Origin: Bolinopsis microptera
Lineage: Eukaryota > Ctenophora > Tentaculata > Lobata > Bolinopsidae
DNA: 64,000 nt
Direction of reading: 5' to 3'
Assembly (NCBI RefSeq): GCF_026151205.1
Contig: NC_087074.1
Location: forward strand, 14,440,167 to 14,504,166
Shown piece by piece: positions 9,880-23,560 of this stretch. A program made the translations under genes and the position numbers. The notes below the pieces were generated by a model. That model was given only the letters and a program-made list of their open reading frames with translations. It was not told the DNA's origin and ran no database searches. How positions within the stretch are numbered: the first letter of the stretch is position 1; every line of letters begins with the position of its first letter.

Positions 9880-12850
9880 AACCGCTAATGATAATGGTAC
9901 TGAATTATTATGGTTAATTTGACACGGCAACTCGTGTATGTTCTACTTGAGACTGTCTCCGTGGTAACCAGAGTTTGAAATATTCAGATTCATCTTATAT
10001 TATGCGGAAGGAGCTATCACACTCACCAGTCACCATTCTATAAGTATTAACCATGTACACGCTATTACATTTTAATTGAGCTCAAATAGTTTACACAGGG
10101 CGGTTGCCTTTTTTCCATTCAATCCTTATATAGCGAATCCGGAATCAGGGTAGAATAATAATGAACAGTGCGTTGATAAAGACGCTGATAAACCTGATTG
10201 GCCCACTACTATACATTCATCAAGTGCCAACTCACGATAAACAACGCGATCATTGATCACAACATAATATTATGTAACTATATAGTGGACACCTTATTCG
10301 GGATATATTTGTTGAATGTACAGGGGAAGATTTAAGGGCCAAACATTGAGAATGAGTGTAAACAAATGTGTACCTGAGAAAAATGTTCTGAGTGAGACTG
10401 ACGAAAACTATATTATGTTATTGAGGACAGCTTTGTAGTAATATGAAGAAGAAGGTTGGACAGTGTTACCAAGTAAGGCTTGGAGTGATAATAACGATTT
10501 TACCGTAGAAGATTGTCATAAATAGCATACGTAAGGGTAACAAAGTAACAAGATTTACAACAGTTTCAAGAATTAAAATAGCAAATTATATAAAAGTGTC
10601 AAACAGTATAATTATATAAAATAAATTTAGTCAAGTGTTGCAATTGGCAGAGTACATTACAGACTACAGAGCTGAGGTAACGGAAATCGTCCACTGCTAC
10701 TTATATTATATCTAACATGAAATGGCAAATAAGAATGTGAAATTAAAATTTCGATTTCGATTGAACAGTAGTTTGAATTAAACAGTTGTTCGCCTAGAAT
10801 TTGAGAAAAAGAACAGATGTGAGGATTAACGAGAATTTTTAAGTGTGTACGCAATTGCATGTTAAACTCCATGATTTTATATTTGGCAGTTTAAGATGGA
10901 TAGATGAAGCCAAAATGAGGACGACAATGCGAGACTTTCAATAAAGAAATTACCAATATCCTATGACACCATGACATGACACCATATAAATTGTGTCAAA
11001 GAGCATTGAGCACGACTAAGGTCCCGGGTGAATGTCAACCTAATCAGGTATGAGGTAATGAGAAATAATGCTAGCTCTATGCCTTATTCTTTCTCAGAAT
11101 CAGTAACACTATCTATATATATAGTGCAACGTAATGATCAGGCTTTCCGATAAAAGATATTTACCGGCAACTTTCTTAAACAATAATCACACATTGATTT
11201 ATTAAGTCTATCGGTCAGAGAACAGAAAACAGGGATGTGCTACTTAAAACACACGAAATAACTGGGACCAGTGCAAATACGTAAAGTCATATTTTACCTG
11301 ATTGTTAGTAGAGTCAGTTTAGTTTACTCCATGTCTAATGTCTATGATAACTAGGATGAAGGATGCTTCGTCATAAAGTAAATCGTAGACGTGATTGCAT
11401 TGACACTGACAGATGTACCAATAACCAAAGGTTCAAATAATCAAAAGTGAGCTAATATGTTCTTCGCAGATGGATGAATAGAGAACTAAGTGCTGCAGAT
11501 TGATCATTAAATATCACAAAAGAGCGACACTAATGACTAAAAGCATTGTAAACTAACATGGTACGATAGCATGATACGATAGCACACTAGTTAGACCAAG
11601 ACAAAATAGATGAAATTGCAAAAGTGAAACGGAAAATAAAAGCCAACACCACGTATAGCAAGATAATAATGTTAATTATAACGAGGATCGAGAGGTACTG
11701 AGGTAGTCATGACAATCGCAGTTTGCTAAAAACGTCGGTGAATAGTATTCATAAACAGCCAATGATCAGCTATAATAGTACGGTTTATTTTACACGGTGA
11801 CTCGTTCTACTTGAAACTGTCTCAATGGTAACAGAGTTTAAAATGTTCTTACTCTTAGTCTTAGTCTTACAGGAGATCTACACGGTGAATGTAAGTGGGT
11901 CTGGGAATCTATGGCGTAAGACTCTACGGTGGAAAACTTTACGGTGGCGCCGTACAAAAACAACAGGTGTAAAAAACAGGACTATTAGGTGGCAAAGTCT
12001 ATAATCAGGCATGAGATAGTAAGATAAAGAACTTAAGAAATAATGCGAGCAAACAAATGTTATATTTTTTTATCGATATTGATAAATTGGCAGGTGTCCC
12101 TCATTAAATTTATGAGTTACAGGAGTTGCAAGAGTGGCAAATTCGAATTCGAAACAATAAATTTGGATTAAACAGTTGTTTGCCTAAAATTTGTGACAAA
12201 GAACAGGCAAGGGGATATACAAGGATTTCTAAAGTTATGATATTACACGATATAAATTGTGTCAGTGGTCACATAAGCCTGTCCTATCCCAGGTAAATAT
12301 CAATATATAATCAGGTACTAGATAGTAAGAAATAATGCGAGCTCTCAGCATATATCTCAGAGTCTGTATCACTATCGAAATATATTGTGGATTGTACGAC
12401 TGAAAGATGAAGTTTATTAAATTCCGAGACAAAATATTTAACGGCAGCTTCCTGAGAACAGAACACGGGGATTTGAAACTTAAAACACACGAGATAGCCG
12501 GAACCAGTAAAGTGAAGCTATATTTTAAATAATTATTCTTAGAAGACTGTTTATGGTTTAGTTGACTCTGAGATCAAACCTTCACTACAAGAGGCTTCGT
12601 CATAAAAGTAAAAGTTGAAAGTATACGTGATCCGGATGCAATAACAGATATATTAAACGTTCAAATCATTTTACACCTACGCTAAAAACTTGTCCACCAA
12701 CACTGTACAAACTACAAAAACATTTGATTGGCAGACGGATAGATAAAGAACGAATTATGAACTATAGACCACAGAATGATCGTTGAATATCATAAAAGAA
12801 CGGCACATGTGCACAACACACAAAGGCGATATGAACTGATATGGAAGTTA
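9880..12850. repeat. Old tandem duplication of a ~1.3-1.9 kb non-coding block
   Basis: Blocks near 9890-9990, 10740-10850, 11050-11290 and 11350-11540 recur in the same order near 11770-11850, 12140-12230, 12310-12520 and 12600-12800 with many substitutions and indels. Shared strings include TTCTACTTGA.ACTGTCTC, AAACAGTTGTT.GCCTA.AATTTG and CTTAAAACACACGA. I see no gene in either copy. Confidence 0.55.
10145..10500. repeat. Diverged repeat R, copy 3 (partial)
   Basis: Carries the second half of repeat R, from GTTGATAAAGACG through GTGGACACCTTATTCG to GAAGGTTGGACAGTGTTACC. Confidence 0.55.
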
Positions 12851-12880
12851 GACCTAGGCAAAATTGAAAGAATCGCACTA

Positions 12881-12965
12881 ACTGGGCCGCGCTCAGCCTG
12901 TCATTCCGCCTAATCTCTATTAATGAACATAATAGCCTGGGGTCCTCAGGTAAAAGCAAGCACTG
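12881..12965 (+). repeat. Interspersed repeat C
   Basis: Core ACTGGGCCGCGCTCAGCCTG then TCATTCCGCC, followed by AATAGCCTGGGGTCCTCAGG. Exact reverse complement of the core at 14934-14963. Confidence 0.6.
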
Positions 12966-13141
12966 ATAACAGAAACAAAGAATCATATTTCACTTGTGTT
13001 GTTCCGTTCACCAAAACAAGTGCTAACAGACTAGATGGTTGATGAAATAAGCCTCTTGACTCCCATTGTGTGAAATTACTAACACTAGCAGTAACCGGTG
13101 TTTCTTTAAGGTGGGGTCAAGAGAGACAGACAATAACACAC

Positions 13142-13248
13142 GGAATTAAAGAGGAATTAAAGAGGAATTAAAGAGGAATTAAAGAGGAATTAAAGAGGAA
13201 TTAAAGAGGAATTAAAGAGGAATTAAAGAGGAATTAAAGAGGAATTAA
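13142..13248 (+). repeat. 11-bp tandem repeat
   Basis: About 9.6 perfect copies of GAATTAAAGAG. Non-coding. Confidence 0.95.
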
Positions 13249-14739
13249 ACATGAAATTACCAAGGAGAACACTAACGAACTCGTCTTGGCTATACATCAA
13301 TTAGAAAATGTTATTTATTAAATTTGAGATTTTTACACAACTTGGCCCATTTAGATGAGCTATACAATACTCTGTAAAAGATAACATAATATAGAATATA
13401 ATTGTCTGGGAGGATGACTGTAAAATTTGGGGAAAAAAGTATCCTGTGGTTAAACAAAGCACAGATACTAACAGAAACAAATCAAACGTTTGGTTCGATC
13501 CACACTACTGATATGTAAGATCAGACACAGCAAATTATGACGCTCTCAAAGCATTTCACAATAAAGGATAATTTATTATATAGATAAATTATTAACAGGA
13601 AAATTGTTTTAATTTTGGTTCATCGAATGTTTTATATCAGATGTTGATTTCTTAAAGATAGGTGTATATTTTTGCTATTATTTCTATGAAAGGGGAGGTA
13701 CGGATAAAGTACCAAACCTTATTGTGTATATTTGGTTGCAACTCCGGTAAATGATGAAACATGTCTCTTATGAGAGTGATACCGTGAGTTGCTTCCTTTT
13801 TTTTTTAATTAATTTATATAGATTAACTCCCGATTTCAATTCAGGGAGACTAATCTATTCTTGCAAAAATGTTAAAACAAACTAAATATTTTACAACATC
13901 TAGGATTAAGGACAAAGTGACTAATATAGAGTACGAGAACACATGATTTCCATCACAATGCGATCTATTAAATAAGTAATAACTAGGATTAAATATCTTA
14001 ATCCATCATCAAAGATTGTACAGTATGAATATCAGACCATTAAAGCGTTTTTCTACGATCCAATTCAGAATTTTGACACTAACTGTAAAGGAAAAAGGTG
14101 CAGGGCAGAACTAATCTATAGATCACATCTAAGAGATTTCTTTCGATCACAGGCCTTCTTTGAAAACGACAAAAAGTAGCCGGGCCCGAACAGGCAGTCC
14201 GAAAGAAAAAAAACTACAAACAGACAGTATAATGGTCAACATCAATCTGACATATTTTGTTCCTTCTGAACCCTGAACCTCTTGATTTGGATTTAAGTAA
14301 CACGATCTTAGTTCGGAAATTTAATTCAAATGCATAGCATGAGTATATAAAAGAAAATCTTCAGATAACTGCAAACTGATTGACAAACTAAACCATCCCT
14401 CATCAGAGTGGTAGTCATGACAGGACCATGTTACTTTGATATTAAGTATAGCTAACATCTTTCGCTAGGGTCTTTAAACGAAGTAAATGTCGGGCAGCTA
14501 AATATAAACAAGTGTAGACAACTGGACGATTTTTTAAAAATGTCGTTCGAGCAATCGAAAAGGTCATCAAAATATATCTTAACTACAGGAACAACATAAA
14601 CATGAAGGAGGTACCGAAGTTACTGTGCAGTGTGATAACAGTAATATTATAACACGAGGTGCAGTGAGCAGCACATCACTGATGACACTCATATCGCTCG
14701 ATTTTACAATCCAATAATCAAATTTTACAATCTAACTCA
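13249..14739. other. No feature recognised
   Basis: AT-rich; no exon, RNA gene or clear repeat seen. Confidence 0.5.
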
Positions 14740-14965
14740 GCGCGCGGCTCCTCTAGCTAATACGTTACTTTTCTCCAATTGGCAGTTTGCGTGCACGTGT
14801 CTTTTCTGAGGCCCCAATTGGTTCTAAATGATCACGTGAATGCTGGTCACGCGCACATCAACTTCCAATGAGCGTACTGCCATTTTTTCTGAGGCGATGG
14901 AGGTCGTAAATCACTCAGCCCGAATAAAGATTTGGCGGAATGACAGGCTGAGCGCGGCCCAGTAA
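14740..14965 (-). repeat. Interspersed repeat C, longer copy
   Basis: Begins near CAGCGCGCGGCTCCTCTAGC and ends with the inverted core GGCGGAATGACAGGCTGAGC then GCGGCCCAGT. The whole block resembles 45380-45800 in the centre of the large foldback element, so this is a dispersed family of about 230-450 bp. Confidence 0.55.
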
Positions 14966-17942
14966 CCCAAGTTATACGTGTTTTAATATCAAAAAATGTC
15001 CAATTTTTTTGTATCATTTTTAACTAATATCTTTTTCAAATCGCTGCCACATCAAAATTATTTTACGAAAATACATTAAATTTTTACAGAAAGCAAGCTT
15101 AATCGTTTTAGAACTAAATTAAAAAAGAATTTAATGTAAAAATGTTAAAACTTTAAAATTATCAATGGAATAAATTGCCAACGTCCAAATATGTGTGAAA
15201 TACGACGGAGAGCGGTCACGACACTGCGCGCAGCGGTGTGTGCATTGCAAAAGTGTACAAAGGACGAAAAATGGTTAATTTATTGCTTAAAATGCATATT
15301 ACTCCTAAAATATTGAATATTTTGAAATAATTCTTACAGGATCGTAATGAACTTAGTCAGACGCAACTTTTGGTACCAAAATTATAATATTTAAAGCAAC
15401 AAATTTTTCAATTTTGTTCAATTTTACACAGATGTTCAGATTAAAAACTTTTGAAAAAAATTCCTTTAAATCTTAAAATATTAGTACTACAAGCTTCGTC
15501 TCGATGCGCTGATTACGATACCATAATAACTTGTGATAATAATTGAAAATGTGAAAGTTATAGGCCAAAAACTAAAAATTTCCGCGAAAAAAGCACGCGC
15601 GGCGAACAAGCGCCGTGTAGCTTTTTTTCCAAAAATTGCTACACGGTGGATTTATTTTATTCACATTTTTAGACAACTTTTGGTACCAAATTTATTGAAA
15701 TCGGAGAAAAAAAGCATCAAATAATGCTTCTCGCAACCACGATAGATCGTCGAAATGCACCACTGTGCCTCACCGAGCTGCGAAGGATTGACATCGTGAA
15801 TCAATTTTGCTTCGCATCGTTGATCGTTGCTCTGCTTCGATCGTTGCTCTGCAACGATCTCGATGGGTTGACATCGTCAACCAAACGTTGGGGCCGTCTA
15901 CCAAATTTGAATGACATACAATAACAAGAAATCATTGTCATACGTTGTATGACCCGCCGCGCACGAAGTGCGCGGCTCCCCCTGTATCGTCAGAACGATA
16001 AAGGGGTGACATAGTGAAACGACCGTGGGGGTCGCAACATGATACAAAGAAATCAAACATATAGGAAAGAAAAATTTTTTTTAGGAAAGAAAAATTTTTA
16101 TTTACCACAAAACAATCAATACATAATGTTATATTCATAAATAAATTCAAATTTCAATTTCAAACACATATACAGTACGCCGCGCACACAGCCACAATTT
16201 AAAATTGTTCAGAAATTCGTAGGTCAGCTGTAGGCGCCGCGCACATGATCTATTTAATTGTTATCTTATAATACATGTCAATACGTATCTTACAATTACA
16301 TGTCACATTTCTTAATTTCTAGAGCCAAAATTTCAGAAGCAAATAATTTAAAAGATATTTCTGTCGTTCACGCAGTACAGGCCGTGAACACTGCGACCTA
16401 ATTAATATAATAATGGAGAGATTCCAAAAAACCGCGCGCTCGTTATTTGTGATTAAATTGAGTGCGCGCCACTGTCAACCGCAGTACCGCTCAAGCATGA
16501 AGTACTAAGCGGTACGCAGTTTGCGTGAGGCGTAGACATTTGTAGCACACGTTTCATTCAACTAATCCATTATGTGACATGTAATTATATTAAAGCAAAA
16601 AGAATATTAATTTTAGTAATAATTGACGTAAACATATGTGTTTAAATAACATCTATAATCTAGCGAGTTACTAATACCATTTGTTTGTATTATTGATTAT
16701 ATATGTTTACACTAGCCTATATTATGATGGAGATATACAATGCATTATATAATTGCTCCAATATTCAACACTGCTAAACAACAAATACCTACTCGCCCAT
16801 CGATGAAGCAGTCGCCAAAACAAAGCTCAAAGTTAATATATCCTCGTACTTCGTTTTGGAAACTGTAGAATTCCAATAAATAATTAGTGTTTCAATTGTG
16901 TATTCGATGGGCAAGCACTCGCCACTCGAGGCCGAGACAAACGGCACCAGCTCCGCCCTGCAACATGAAGTAATGTAAGCAGTAAGGCGGGGCGGTGGTG
17001 TGCGCCGTTTATACGGCCCACAGCACGAGACATTTTGAGCTCCAAGACTTAAGACTATAAAAGTCCCGAATTAAACATAGCGACTTACTATCGTCAGCCG
17101 TCAAAAATTTAGAAGTTGTATGTTATAAACTCTACACCTGCTATCAGTATAACATGTAATTTAGTTTGTTATTGGCTAAATTTTCAACTCGATTAAGCGA
17201 TGCAGACGGATGAACTAGGCTTCTCCTCCGTCAAAAACACAATGAGAGGGGGTTGTGGAAGGACACGAACACTATTCGTTAACTCGTACCCCGGGTACCC
17301 CCTAGAACCGTGTCCCATCAGAGAGAGCCCATCACCCGTCAGATCGAAAACAGTGTTTTAGTTTTGATATATGCTGTACCAATTACAATAAATGGTAAGT
17401 CAAGGCTGACGTTGGTAGCAAAATATAAAGTGACACGTCACAACAAAATAACCAATACACACTACACACTATATATACGCTATAACTATTGTACACAGTA
17501 CACAGTATAACTTAAATATAAAATATAAACAAGTTACAAGAGACAAAAGAGTTTACAGAAGAGTTTTACATCGGCTCAGCACCGCCAGGACATTGGCTAT
17601 ACACGTGGGTCAATTAGTTTGATTTGGTATGGCTCGACCGGGAAAGTGGTCGAAATTAGTGCTCTTAATGAGTCATCACTGTCGTCTGAATATTAGAGCG
17701 GGAACTTCCCAAGGTTCGGCCGACGCGACAACGCGCACAGCATCGGCGCGCAATGCTATGCGAGTGCCCATATTACTGTGTCATTCGGCGGTTGCGCTCA
17801 GCGTAACTGGGAATGAGTTGTATGTTGTTTACCTAAATTCAAGCATGGTATTCATAGATAAGCTTGTCAGTCAGTAAGTGCTTAAGTGGGAATAACGGGC
17901 AAATGAATATCACTTCATAATCAGAATTCAGTGAAATTTCTG
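14966..17942. other. Mostly featureless; one small hairpin
   Basis: CCGTGTAGC at 15613-15621 pairs with GCTACACGG at 15638-15646 (9-bp stem, 16-nt loop). The block CAACTTTTGGTACCAAA occurs twice, near 15363 and 15674. Otherwise no gene recognised. Confidence 0.45.
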
Positions 17943-20900
17943 TCACACACCATCAGTTCCATACCGGTTTTGAGCTCTTAGAAGTGACTGTTTAAGTAAA
18001 TTCTTGACAGATCCGCATGTAGAGGTGAAATTTAACGGGCCAACTTTACGGAATTCGTTCCAAAGCCATGCAGATTTATAAATAAATTGATTAGTTGGAG
18101 AGGGTGTAATGAACAGATTATCTTTCCTATTTGATATGTTGAATAAGTAGTATAACGAAATTGGTACTCGTGACTTAATGATCTTGAAAAGTTCCATTAA
18201 ACAACGGTATCGGTACAGGTTCTCTGTAACAAGTAATTCATGTTTTGTGAATAGAGGCTTAGTGGACTCTTTAACATAGAATTCAGATCCTAGACGTTGA
18301 GAATTAATTGGTCTTGCTCTAGCACATGTCTTGAATTTGTCTACATAAGCTTCATAGTCTCCAAATAGAATCCTGATACACTTCTTTTGAGTAATAAATA
18401 GCGGTTTTAACTGATTATTGGGAATACCTCCCCAGACAGAAATAGCATAACCTAGGTGTGATTCAAAGAGGGAATGATATATTTGCTTATATAGTGATTC
18501 TGGTAAGCATTTCTTAATACGGTAGATACGTCCACAAGCACTTCTTAGTTTCTTGTTGAGGGATGAAATATGTGGTTTCCAGCTCAATTTATCGTCCATG
18601 ATTACTCCGAGAAATTTTGTCTGACTTACACGTTTAATTATTTTGTTATTATTGGACAAGTTTTGGCTATTTATATCGGCATCTAATTCGTTATTATTAC
18701 GTTTAGAGGGAGAAAAATACATGTAACAACACTTCTTTACATTAATGTGCAGTAGGTTAACTCCCATATACTTGTTTACGGCCTGTAGTACTTCATTAGC
18801 CAATTCGTATACTTTATTTCTCGAATCGGCAGCGACAAATATATTAGTATCGTCTGCAAATAAGACAAATTTACCCTTTTTAGTTATATTGCATATGTCA
18901 TTGATGTACAGTAGGAAAAGTAGAGGTCCTAATACACTACCCTGAGGGACCCCGAATTCAACCGGTAATTCATCAGATTTGGTATCCAAAACGTTTACAA
19001 ATTGTTTCCTATTAGACAAATAACTAGAGATAAGATTCAGAGCATTTCCTCTTATGCCATAGTTGTTTAACTTTGTAGTTAGTTTACAGTGGTCTAGAGT
19101 GTCAAAGGCTTTTGAGAGATCGATAAAGACCCCTAGGACATGTTGCTTTTTACTAATTAACGATTCTATATGTTCTACAGAGTAGTTCAGTGCATGGCTG
19201 GTGGAGTGTCCTTTTCTAAGCCGAACTGGTTTTCATGTATTATACCCCTTGGAAGTAAGGAAACTATAGAGCCGCTTATATATTAACTTTTCTAGAATTT
19301 TCCCGAATACAGGTAGAGTTGATACTGGTCTATAGTTTTCTAAAAGCTGTTCATCTTCTTTTTTGTAAATGGGGCTGATTCTCCCCAGTTTTTAATTCAT
19401 CGGGAAAGTGGCCTTCTTGCATGCATTTATTAAAGTATCTAGCTAAGTACGGTGCAGTAATTTGACACGACTTCTTGATCACATGAATAGGTATGTCACT
19501 AGATTTTCCCGTTTTTTAGTTCGTTTATGATCTCTTTAATCTCAATACAGTCACAATCACAAAGAAAAATACTGGACGTAACTGATGTGGGCAGGTAATC
19601 AGTAAATGACGGCAGGGAATTTATTCTTAAGAAGTCACCAGAGTAAGCTTCGTTCAAGTTAGCTGCAATAGAGGCAAAGTATTTATTGAACTCATTTGCA
19701 ATTACACGCCGATTAATCACACGCTCGTTATTTATCACAAAGTTAGGTTTAATCTCACGTCTCTTCTTACCACGCAGTTCATTAATTATCTGCCAAGTTT
19801 TCTTACTATCTCCAGCGCATTCTGTAATCTTAACACCATGATACTTACGTTTGCAGAATTAATAAGGTGGTTTAATAACTTCCGGTGTGCCTTAAATTCT
19901 TCATGACGTGTTACTTTATTTGTACAATTAAAACAAAGGGTAAGACAGTCTGCATGGTTGGTTGAAGAGGCGTTGAGGCATTTCTTCTTAACTGCCTTTT
20001 TCCACAGGTCATAAAGCTCATGTTTTCTATTTATAGAGGCAATCAGGCCTGATGTAATCCATGGATTATTCTTAGCAGTACGTTTAGAACACTTAGGCTG
20101 GTTTAGTTTACATGCACTGTCTAGTTGATGATTAAATACAGTGAAAAAAATTACTGAAGTCTTCTGGTGGATCACTAGTTAATTCACTGTCTAGTACTTC
20201 CACAAATCTGTCCACATTTTTTGCACAGTAGTCATAGTACTGGAAATAGTTTTGTTCATGAACCTCAGTACTGACTAGGGGTGAGTTGAATATGTTAAAT
20301 ACAGCATGGTGGTGACTGATGCAGGTACTAATTGTTCCAGAGCAGATAGAGTTCTCTATGTTGTTGGTGAGTATGTTGTCAATGCATGATTCGTTACATC
20401 CTGGTTTATGATGCGTGGAAGTAGAAATAAGTGGTGATAAACCTAGACCTAGAATAAGGTTTTCAAAGTCTTGAACAAGTTTACTGTTTTCATCATGGAG
20501 ATTAATGTTAAAGTCACCTAGTATGTAAACATTCTTTTTTGGGCATGATTCAATAATTTTTCTAAGTTCATTTAGTGCCTCTGAGGAGTCCCCACTAGGA
20601 GGACGGTACAGTACTCCTACATGTACAGGTTCATCATGTTGAATAGTAATAAATAGGGTTTCAAGATTTTTGGTTACCCATGATAATTCTTCGTTTACAA
20701 CTCCGTTTAAGTTCGTCCTTTAAGTACAATGCTACTCCACTTCCCTTTGCTTTATTGATATGTTTGTCCTGATAGAAACAATTGTACCCCTCTAGATGGT
20801 AGACAGTGCTTTCCTCTATTCCAATATTGGTTTCAGCAAGTCCAATAATTTTAAATTTTTCGGCTAATCGGTTTAGTTCCATGCTAAAGGCATCAAAATT

Positions 20901-21269
20901 TGTTTTATTACCATCTATGTTCTGGAAAATCGTGGAGCAGTTGCTTGCAAAACACGGTTTGATATGTGTGTTAAAGTCCTTAATTGTATAGGATCTACAG
21001 TTTTCCAAAGCATCGGACATCTTTTGGATACATGGGTCACAGTCATTAACTTCAGGATTGGTCATTACTTTAAAAGGATTATATTTTTTAGATATGGAAT
21101 GTTTACACTCGTTGCAGTAAAAGTTGTCATTGATAACTTGCGCTTTGGAAGGATTAAAACATTTGGCATGGAGAATACTATTGCAGTTAAAACATTCAAA
21201 GAGGGGAAGCCCTAATCCAATATTCTTCAGACAGTGACTACAAATTTCCTTTTGAACACGATTAACCAT
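17943..21269 (-). pseudogene. Non-LTR retrotransposon (Jockey/CR1 group) encoding PHD finger, endonuclease and reverse transcriptase, frameshifted
   Basis: Read on the minus strand. It starts with a C4HC3 PHD-type finger (CSHC, FECFNC, HAKC, YCNEC) at about 21245-21115. An APE-type endonuclease follows, with IIGLAETN, then LGDFNIN and a late HH motif, spanning 20930-20190. The reverse transcriptase has VFIDLSKAFDTLDH, FGVPQGSVLGPLLF and VLFADDTNIF (catalytic Asp pair) before a C-terminal thumb region, ending ...YGTDGV-stop at 17943. The frame changes between blocks (19786-20175, 19499-19738, near 19218 and 19250), so the copy is dead, although long stretches of sequence are well preserved. 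PHD domains are known in CR1-group elements, usually in ORF1; here finger and endonuclease share one frame. Confidence 0.8.
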
Positions 21270-21455
21270 ACCTGTTAACCGTTCCGTCCCCTCCGCTGCA
21301 GTGCAGGCGGGCCACTAGCCACGTTGCTGTATAGCCGTCCATTGACTTTGCCGATGTGTTTTCTTCTGTCTTCTCCGCCATTTAACCTAATAAATACAGA
21401 TTGTTTAATGAGTCCAGCAAGGACTCTTGCCCCTAACTTGTTAGTGGCAGTATGG

Positions 21456-22052
21456 TGGCAGTTACGAAACTCGAGAGACTGTGGGATACTGAAGGGAAAG
21501 GAAGCAGTTCTAACGAGCTCTTCTCAAACACAAGGATATATCTTGTGAACTCGGCTAGTATATATGAAACATTTGTCACGGAGTTGTAGAGGGAGTTATG
21601 TGCCTCGCCGGGCTAAAGTAGTGGATGACTTTGCTGTACGGCAAGTTAAACAAGGATCTGAAACTACTAGGTTCCGTACAGACTCAACTCTGCACCCGTG
21701 TCAATATGTTCATTATATGCAAGCCTCTTGATTTATAATCACCGAGTCTAGTAATTGTTTAAGAGAGTTCTCTGGCAGTTACGAAACTCGAGAGACTGTG
21801 GGATACTGAAGGGAAAAGAAGCAGTTCTAACGAGCTCTTCTCAAACACAAGGATATATCTTGTGAACTCGGCTAGTATATATGAAACATTTGTCATGGAG
21901 TTGTAGAGGGAGTTATGTGCCTCGCCGGGCTAAAGTAGTGGATGACCTTGCTGCGGCAAGTTAAACAAGGATCTGAAACTACTAGGTTCCGTACAGACTC
22001 AACTCTGCACCCGTGTCAATATGTTCATTATATGCAAGCCTCTTGATTTATA
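21456..22052 (-). repeat. Two 317-bp-spaced monomers upstream of the PHD-EN-RT element
   Basis: About 283 bp starting TGGCAGTTACGAAACTCGAG at 21456 recurs almost identically from 21773, differing at a few bases and one short indel. They lie just upstream of the element's first codon. Tandem 5' monomers that act as promoters are known in some LINEs, so this may be the element's promoter region; that is inference. Confidence 0.7.
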
Positions 22053-22189
22053 TCATCAATAATTATATATGGATTTTGTTTATTACAATTCCGTCACAAC
22101 TGCTGATAGAAGAAAAATAAGGACAAGCAATTGGACGGACAGAATTGTAACCAACAAAAACACATTTCTGAGACTCATAAGACTGATGA

Positions 22190-22440
22190 GCTAGTCTGGC
22201 CAGACTGTATCAGCAGCCCAGAGGTACTTGATCAGATTGGCCTTAAAAGTAGAAATCTGCTCTGACTGCCGGATACATACTGGTAGACTATTCCATTTCA
22301 GCATAGATCTATGAAAGAAGCTATTTCGAAAGGCATCCGAACAGGGCCGGGCACAGTGGTACTCATGTAAGTTGAAGTATCCGACCTATCAATTATTTGA
22401 GCATTGTGCCTAGTGTATCGGGTGCCCTCTGGACGAGAAG
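22190..22440 (-). pseudogene. 3' fragment of a second non-LTR reverse transcriptase
   Basis: Minus-strand translation gives NSFFHRSMLKWNSLP then STFKANLIKYLW and ends VWPD-stop, the usual C-terminus of Jockey-group polymerases. Upstream, RPEGTRYTRHNAQIIDR continues in a shifted frame, so there is a frameshift near 22365. It is a different family from its neighbours. Confidence 0.7.
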
Positions 22441-23560
22441 CCTCGAAAAATCATCAAAAAACGAGGTCCAAGATTTTCAAAATCGAATAAAAATTTTTTA
22501 AAGGCCTATCTCAAAATTCCATCCGGCTTATATCTTCTAAATGGTCCCTAGAACATATCCTGAAAGTTTCAGAGTGATTGCTCAAAACATGTAGGAGAAG
22601 ATAGATTTTTAGAGTCGATTTTCAGGACGCGATCAAAAGTCCCTTGTGCAATACAATTACACACAAGCGCTGACCTTTGACCGGCAATAATTTCGGCTAG
22701 GAACAATATTTTTCTATGGGATTAAAAGCATCTGATAGACATCACTCCCCTCTATTAGAAACAACTAAAAAATCAATTTTGAGACAATTTCCATGAGGAC
22801 CCCCCCTGCCCTCTTAAACTATCCTTTGACCTTATGGTATACATTACACGAGAATACTTTAGGTCGATGGTAGACTCTACCTACCCTTTCCGTCTTTTAA
22901 GGTAGGGTAAAATAAGGCTAACTAGCTATCAAGGTTTTGTTCATTACTTGTTCTACTGCCTCTTCGGACTAGCCCTTTAAATTGTTTCTGTCTAACCTGT
23001 ATTCAATCAATTTTATAAATAAAATGAATAATAAACTTGAAACTGCGCCTTAAGATACTGATTGTTAAAAATGATATAATTGTCGTTTTAATACAGTTCA
23101 CATGTTGACCCTGTTCATAAGAAACACCCCTAACATTTTTATCACAGTTGCAGTTGGTGAAAGGACCCAGGCGCCGTTAAGCTTTTATAAGCCTTGGTTG
23201 ACTGCTGAGAGTGGTGACGGGTTCGTCATTATTGATTATAGTATATTCAAAATCGGATAATATTGATACACTTAAGTTAAATTCAATTTTTAAGCTATAT
23301 TGTCATACAGCAGTTAAGTTACAACTGCTTGCTATACACAATATAATTATAAAATATGCTCGCTACATACTTTTATATATCACATGTACATATTAGCTCA
23401 TAATACCAACACAATTTAAAAAAACAATAGGCAAGAGATCCAAAACCAATTATACAAGCATAATACCAGGCCGAGACCAACATTTAACACATTTTCATCA
23501 AAAGCTGCAAGCTCATTATCGTGTGATTCCACTTTGACCCATTATTATGCAGTCACCTTC
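22441..23560. other. No gene recognised
   Basis: Moderately AT-rich; no exon-like frame or clear repeat unit. It may include the 5' remainder of the decayed reverse transcriptase ending at 22190. Confidence 0.4.

Noticed and set aside
17629-17877. 82-codon plus frame (MARPGKWSK...)
   Set aside because: No recognisable domain, splice context or repeat support.
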